Source: Bin87 sp965207585
GTDB taxonomy: Bacteria > Chloroflexota > Dehalococcoidia > Lucifugimonadales > UBA3495
Direction of reading: 5' to 3'
Assembly (NCBI GenBank): GCA_965207585.1
Contig: CBDBMT010000003.1
Coordinates: 1,364,001-1,428,000, forward strand
Length of the DNA stretch: 64,000 bases
The notes beneath the pieces were generated by a model. That model made no database searches. It saw only the letters and a list, made by a program, of their open reading frames with translations, and was not told where the DNA came from. Numbering within the stretch: position 1 is the first letter of the stretch; the number at the start of each line of letters is the position of its first letter. Shown here piece by piece: positions 60,801 to 64,000 of the stretch. Made by a program: the position numbers and the translations under genes.

Positions 60801-61850
60801 ATGGCTAACCAGGACATGTTTGTTGGAATTCACGTCACTCAGGGCAGCTTGGAAGTGGCAGTGCGTCCCGAGGGCTCGACGTGGCGGCTGCAAAACGACG
60901 AAGCCGGATTGCGGGATCTCATCGCCCGATTGCGGAAGCTGAATTTGAAGATAGTGCTGCTGGCCGCAGAAGGGGAGCTGGAATTGCCAGTAGTCGCGGA
61001 GTTGGCGATTGCGGCCTTGCCGGTGGCGATGGTCGCACCCGGTAAGCTCGGGAGATACGCGCGCCGTACCGACCATCGGGTCGAAACCGATGGGCTGGCT
61101 CCCTGGATCTTGGCCCGCTACGCAGAGGAACAGAAACCGGACGTGCATCCGTTCAAGTATACCCATGTGCTGCAGTTGGAACGGCTCACTACTCGGCGCC
61201 AGCAGCTCAACTCCATTCTGGGTGAGGAACGGCAAGCGTTTGCCCAGGCTTCCGGCGAATTGCGCTCCCGCATCCGGAAGCACATCAAGCGGCTGGAAGA
61301 CGACCTCAAACTCGTCGCGCGAGACCTGGAGAAGGTGATCACACGGAGTCCCGTTTGGCCGAAACCTTTCGCCTGTATCCGCAACTGGACCCGACGACAA
61401 TTAGCCCCTGTTCCCAGAGGAAGGTTGGCGTCCACCATTTCGCTGCTGATAGGCCTGATCCTCCTTGGAGCCGCGGTGGGCGTTTACACCCAGGGAAACG
61501 ACCAGGATAAGGACGCCAGCACCGAGAGTCCCACGGTCGCAAAAGGCCAGAACTCCCAGCTTGCCGGTGGGGTTCAATTGACCAAGTTCTTGGCCTCGCT
61601 AGGGGGAATCGCCCTGGGCGGTGGAGTCAGCGTGGCGTTAGGAGGCATTCTGCCGGGGTCCGGAAATCCCAAGCGCTACCTGTGGTTCTGCATGGTGGTG
61701 GGTTTGGTAGGAGTACTGGTTGCCACGACCCCTGGGCTACACGATCGGGACATGTTACGGGTGCTCGAACCCTACGCGGCAACGGCGAGCGCGTTGGCAG
61801 GATCTGCCTTGGGTGTTTTCTTGGGGCTGCTCCCCCAGGAACCGATTTAA
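60801..61850 (+). CDS. Degenerate IS110-type DEDD domain fused to a four-helix membrane region
   Basis: Residues ~1-190 of this 349-residue protein match the N-terminal RuvC-like DEDD domain and coiled coil of IS110 transposases: MFVGIHVTQGSLEVAV (normally GIDVSK...), LLAAEGELELPVVAELA (normally LEATGGLE), ETDGLAPWILARYAEE (normally KTDALDA) and the helix ending LEKVITRSPVW. Of the four catalytic acids, only Asp97 is kept; the others are His11, Ala55 and Ala100. The IS110 C-terminal Ser domain is absent. Instead there are four predicted transmembrane helices (209-229, 262-284, 293-310, 325-344). It cannot be an active transposase; a domesticated sensor or membrane regulator is conceivable. 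The IS701-like element begins 17 bp downstream. The start is the ATG before ANQDMFVG; its ribosome-binding site is weak. Confidence 0.8.
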   Translation: MANQDMFVGIHVTQGSLEVAVRPEGSTWRLQNDEAGLRDLIARLRKLNLKIVLLAAEGELELPVVAELAIAALPVAMVAPGKLGRYARRTDHRVETDGLAPWILARYAEEQKPDVHPFKYTHVLQLERLTTRRQQLNSILGEERQAFAQASGELRSRIRKHIKRLEDDLKLVARDLEKVITRSPVWPKPFACIRNWTRRQLAPVPRGRLASTISLLIGLILLGAAVGVYTQGNDQDKDASTESPTVAKGQNSQLAGGVQLTKFLASLGGIALGGGVSVALGGILPGSGNPKRYLWFCMVVGLVGVLVATTPGLHDRDMLRVLEPYAATASALAGSALGVFLGLLPQEPI

Positions 61851-61867
61851 GCTGACCGGCAGGCTAA

Positions 61868-63329
61868 GCTAGGCTTTCCGCATTTTCAAGCGGCGTAGGC
61901 GAGGGAATCCACCATTCGGTGGTACAGAGTGGCAGGGAGTTCCCGTACATCGGGGTCGCCAGTCGACAGTTCGAAACCCTCTGACGCCAGCCACAGGTGG
62001 CGTCGCACCAGGGCGATGGCGTCCACGAAGGTCGGCGACGGTTTGTCGTACCAGGCGGCCCTGCGCTGGGTCATGGGGTGCTGTTTCTGCAGGGCGTGGG
62101 CGGCCAGGGTGGTCCAGGAGAAGAGACCCAGCAGGACGGGGGTAGTGCGGGCGATGGCCAGGTCGGACCATTGGCGCTGGGTCTCCACTCCCAGGTGGGT
62201 GCGCACCTCCTGAAAGGTCACTTCCAGTTGCCAGCGCAGGACAAACCACTGGAGGATCTGGGTCGGGTTCGCCGACGGGTCGGTGCAGAGCAGGGCCTGG
62301 GGGTCGAAGGCGCCCTGGGGATCGCGGATCAGCACCCAGCGGATGGTGACGGCCGGTTTGCCCGAGCGGTACCAGACAGCGGTCTGGGAGGTGAGTTCCA
62401 CGGTGCGGGTGGTGCCGTCGTACCAGGACACCGCGGCGACGGTCCACGCCACGTCGGCTCGCTCAAGGAGCGTTTTGAGCGAGGGTCGCCGCTCGCCTTT
62501 CAGCGGCGGCCGGCCGTTCTGACCCGGCTGACGAGGCGGCGCTGGCGCGTACAGAGCGGCGTCCAGGCGCAGTCTGGCGATGAGGGTTACGGGTTCACGG
62601 AGCGACTGGCAGCAGCGCAGCAGGTCCAGTACGGCGTAGCCGTTGTCGCCCACCAGGACCAGCTTACGCTGGGGCAGCCAGCGGCGCAGTTGCATGACCA
62701 TCTGGCGGGCCCAGTCGGTCACCTTCTTGTGCCGGCGTCCCTGCTGCTGGTGGTAGCGAGACGAGGGCGCCAGCACCGTGAGCACCGGCAACGCCCAATG
62801 GCGTCCCGCCCACGGCACGTGGCCCAGCCACATCAGGGAGATCCAGCGCAGCCCGCTGGCCTTGACCAGCTGATGGCGGCTGGAACGCACTGGGTCGCGG
62901 TAGATGGCCCGCGCCTTGATCTTGGCTCCACGACGTCGTTCCAAGGTTTCGTCGATGCCGAAGATCAACGGGCCGTCGCCGCGATCCAGATGCTGGAGTA
63001 GGAGCACCAGCAGGACGTGGGCTACCCCACGGGACGACCACACCGCTCGGTTGAGCACCGCGTGGTAGCGGGCGTAATTCCGGTCGTCGCTCAGTCCCAT
63101 GACGCGGAGCGCCGCGGCCACGGTGCGTTGGCCCGGGGTCAGGATCGCGCCGACCAGCAGTAGTTGGGCTTTCCGCCAGGTTGGGGTGGTGAACAAAGTT
63201 GCGAAGGGGAAGAGAAGGGCTACAATGGCGTCGGGCAGGGTGAGCATGGTCGGGCCTTTCCGTCGAAAGTGGGGTCAGGCCAGCTTACCCTGTCTTTTTA
63301 CTTTTTCTAAATTTTGCAGAAAGTCCAGC
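61868..63329 (-). mobile_element. IS701/IS4-like insertion sequence (~1.46 kb)
   Basis: One transposase gene lies between imperfect inverted ends: GCTAGGCTTTCCGCA at 61868-61882 and, on the other strand, GCTGGACTTTCTGCA at 63315-63329. TAA (or CTAA, if one base is moved) flanks both sides, compatible with a 3-4 bp target duplication. The exact ends are uncertain by one base. Confidence 0.75.
61886..63247 (-). CDS. IS701/IS4-like DDE transposase
   Basis: The 453-residue protein has the N-terminal helical region (TWRKAQLLLVGAILTPGQRTVAAALRVMGL) and DDE residues in LIFGIDETLERRRG, LVLVGDNGYAVLDLL and WQLEVTFQEVRTHLGVETQRQWS (Y-x-x-R-like Glu helix). The layout is that of IS701-type proteins of the IS4 superfamily. 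It is uninterrupted and of normal length, so it may be active. Confidence 0.9.
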   Translation of the reverse strand: MLTLPDAIVALLFPFATLFTTPTWRKAQLLLVGAILTPGQRTVAAALRVMGLSDDRNYARYHAVLNRAVWSSRGVAHVLLVLLLQHLDRGDGPLIFGIDETLERRRGAKIKARAIYRDPVRSSRHQLVKASGLRWISLMWLGHVPWAGRHWALPVLTVLAPSSRYHQQQGRRHKKVTDWARQMVMQLRRWLPQRKLVLVGDNGYAVLDLLRCCQSLREPVTLIARLRLDAALYAPAPPRQPGQNGRPPLKGERRPSLKTLLERADVAWTVAAVSWYDGTTRTVELTSQTAVWYRSGKPAVTIRWVLIRDPQGAFDPQALLCTDPSANPTQILQWFVLRWQLEVTFQEVRTHLGVETQRQWSDLAIARTTPVLLGLFSWTTLAAHALQKQHPMTQRRAAWYDKPSPTFVDAIALVRRHLWLASEGFELSTGDPDVRELPATLYHRMVDSLAYAA

Positions 63330-63332
63330 TAA

Positions 63333-63732
63333 GAGCCTATCCCAATAACTGGTGTGAACTCGCCGTCCCGTTCCGGGCAGCCAAGCTAGGGTTGTGCCTA
63401 GACTGGTGCAATGACCAAAGCGAAAGACCCGAAGCCTCCCCCGTACCAAGTGGGCTAACCCGGCCGCGATGATCAACCATTTTTACAACGGTTCACCGCC
63501 TTGGTACGCTGTGGACGGCTGGCGTTTGACCGATGTGGCAACCTCACGCTTTTTTGGACGACTGTCGTCCGCGACTGGATTGTTGAGTTGCACGTGCCCC
63601 AACCCATCATCCGGGTAACCATGGGAACTACGGCGGTGCTGAAGCGTACCAGACACCTGGGTTTGCCAGGTACATCCGCCGCTTCCCGCGGTTCAGGGGA
63701 AGCGTAATGGGCGACCCGCGAATGGTGCCGTT
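63333..63732. other. Stretch without a supported gene between the IS and the P450 fragment
   Basis: Several short open frames exist. One around 63600-63735 (NYGGAEAYQTPGFARYIRRFPRFRG...) looks coding-like but matches nothing I know and has no start. The region probably consists of gene debris left by the insertion or an earlier rearrangement. Confidence 0.3.
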
Positions 63733-64000
63733 TTGCGCGAACACAACGGCGATGTTGCCGAGGTTGTCACGCCAAGGGTGGAGGGCGCTCGCAACCGTCC
63801 CAGCCTCGACCTGTCGGCTCCCACCTGCTTGGTGGACCTGCTGCTCGCCGGCACCGACACCTCAGCACAAACCGTCAACTGGACGCTGTTGCTGTTGGCC
63901 AACCGCCCTGAGGCTCAGGCCAGGGTCCACGAGGAACTCGAAAGGGTCATCGGCCACGACGCTCTACCCACGGTGGACGACCGGACGCGGCTGCCCTACA
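63733..64000 (+). pseudogene. Cytochrome P450, 5'-truncated and cut by the window end
   Basis: The frame carries the P450 I-helix LVDLLLAGTDTSAQTVNWTLLLLA (oxygen-binding AGTDTS), then the J-helix region RPEAQARVHEELERVIGHDALPTVDDRTRLPY. Normally about 270 residues precede the I-helix; only ~35 unrelated ones do here, and no P450-like sequence is seen upstream. The gene has therefore lost its 5' part, possibly with the nearby IS. The start shown (TTG 63733) is arbitrary. Rest lies outside the window. Confidence 0.65.

Noticed and set aside
63501..63707. 68-codon open frame starting ATG/GTG-like before the P450 fragment
   Set aside because: No ribosome-binding site, no motif, composition typical of random GC-rich frames.

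Overview
The window is GC-rich, densely coded bacterial DNA. It has a HspR-GrpE-DnaK cluster, a DUF5679 mini-protein, PPOX and Uma2 genes, Calx-beta surface giants, and GMC and sulfatase genes. That mix suggests a member of the Chloroflexota, perhaps the Dehalococcoidia/SAR202 side. This is inference: there is no rRNA or marker phylogeny here.

Layout. 1-3.3 kb: a triple-HTH protein, then an Uma2-like/PPOX pair on the minus strand. 3.3-29 kb: four paralogous secreted proteins (about 3209, 1057, 2510 and 820 aa) built mainly of Calx-beta-like repeats. One also carries FnIII and anchor-like domains, and another a subtilisin protease with a P domain. The array is held together by shared DNA repeats, contains a complete ISAs1-type insertion with its target duplication, and ends in the relic of another copy. 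A run of 14 C lies between a well-placed ATG and the first giant frame; losing one C would join them, so this may be a phase-variable start or a sequencing error. 29-30.9 kb: a small membrane protein, tRNA-Leu(UAG), tRNA-Lys(CUU) and a retropepsin-like protease. 31-34 kb: tRNA-Gln, acyl-CoA dehydrogenase, selD with an in-frame UGA (selenocysteine) at its catalytic position, and a molybdopterin oxidoreductase. 34-38.5 kb: two tiny minus-strand genes, hspR-grpE-dnaK and a small acidic protein. 38.6-39 kb: tRNA-Leu(GAG), tRNA-Cys(GCA), tRNA-Leu(UAA).

39-64 kb looks accessory. It holds a broken TPR-gene copy, a GMC oxidoreductase and a sulfatase-fold protein with Thr in the formylglycine slot, a DUF5679 protein, a HAD phosphatase, a TPR lipoprotein and an HNH nuclease lipoprotein. 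An adenine methyltransferase, a Cas4-like Fe-S nuclease, a DUF2235 hydrolase and a HEPN-like protein follow. Next is a DNA-damage module: a SRAP/HMCES protein divergent from imuB and dnaE2/imuC over a LexA-like box, with dnaE2 broken by a one-base frameshift. Then comes a minus-strand cluster of mostly unknown genes, including a five-zinc-ribbon protein and a degenerate nucleotidyltransferase. It is divergent from a protein that fuses a catalytically degraded IS110-type DEDD domain to four membrane helices. An IS701/IS4-like element and a 5'-truncated cytochrome P450 close the window.

The most unusual items are the IS110-like membrane fusion, the zinc-ribbon cluster beside it, the selenocysteine SelD and the poly-C switch candidate.
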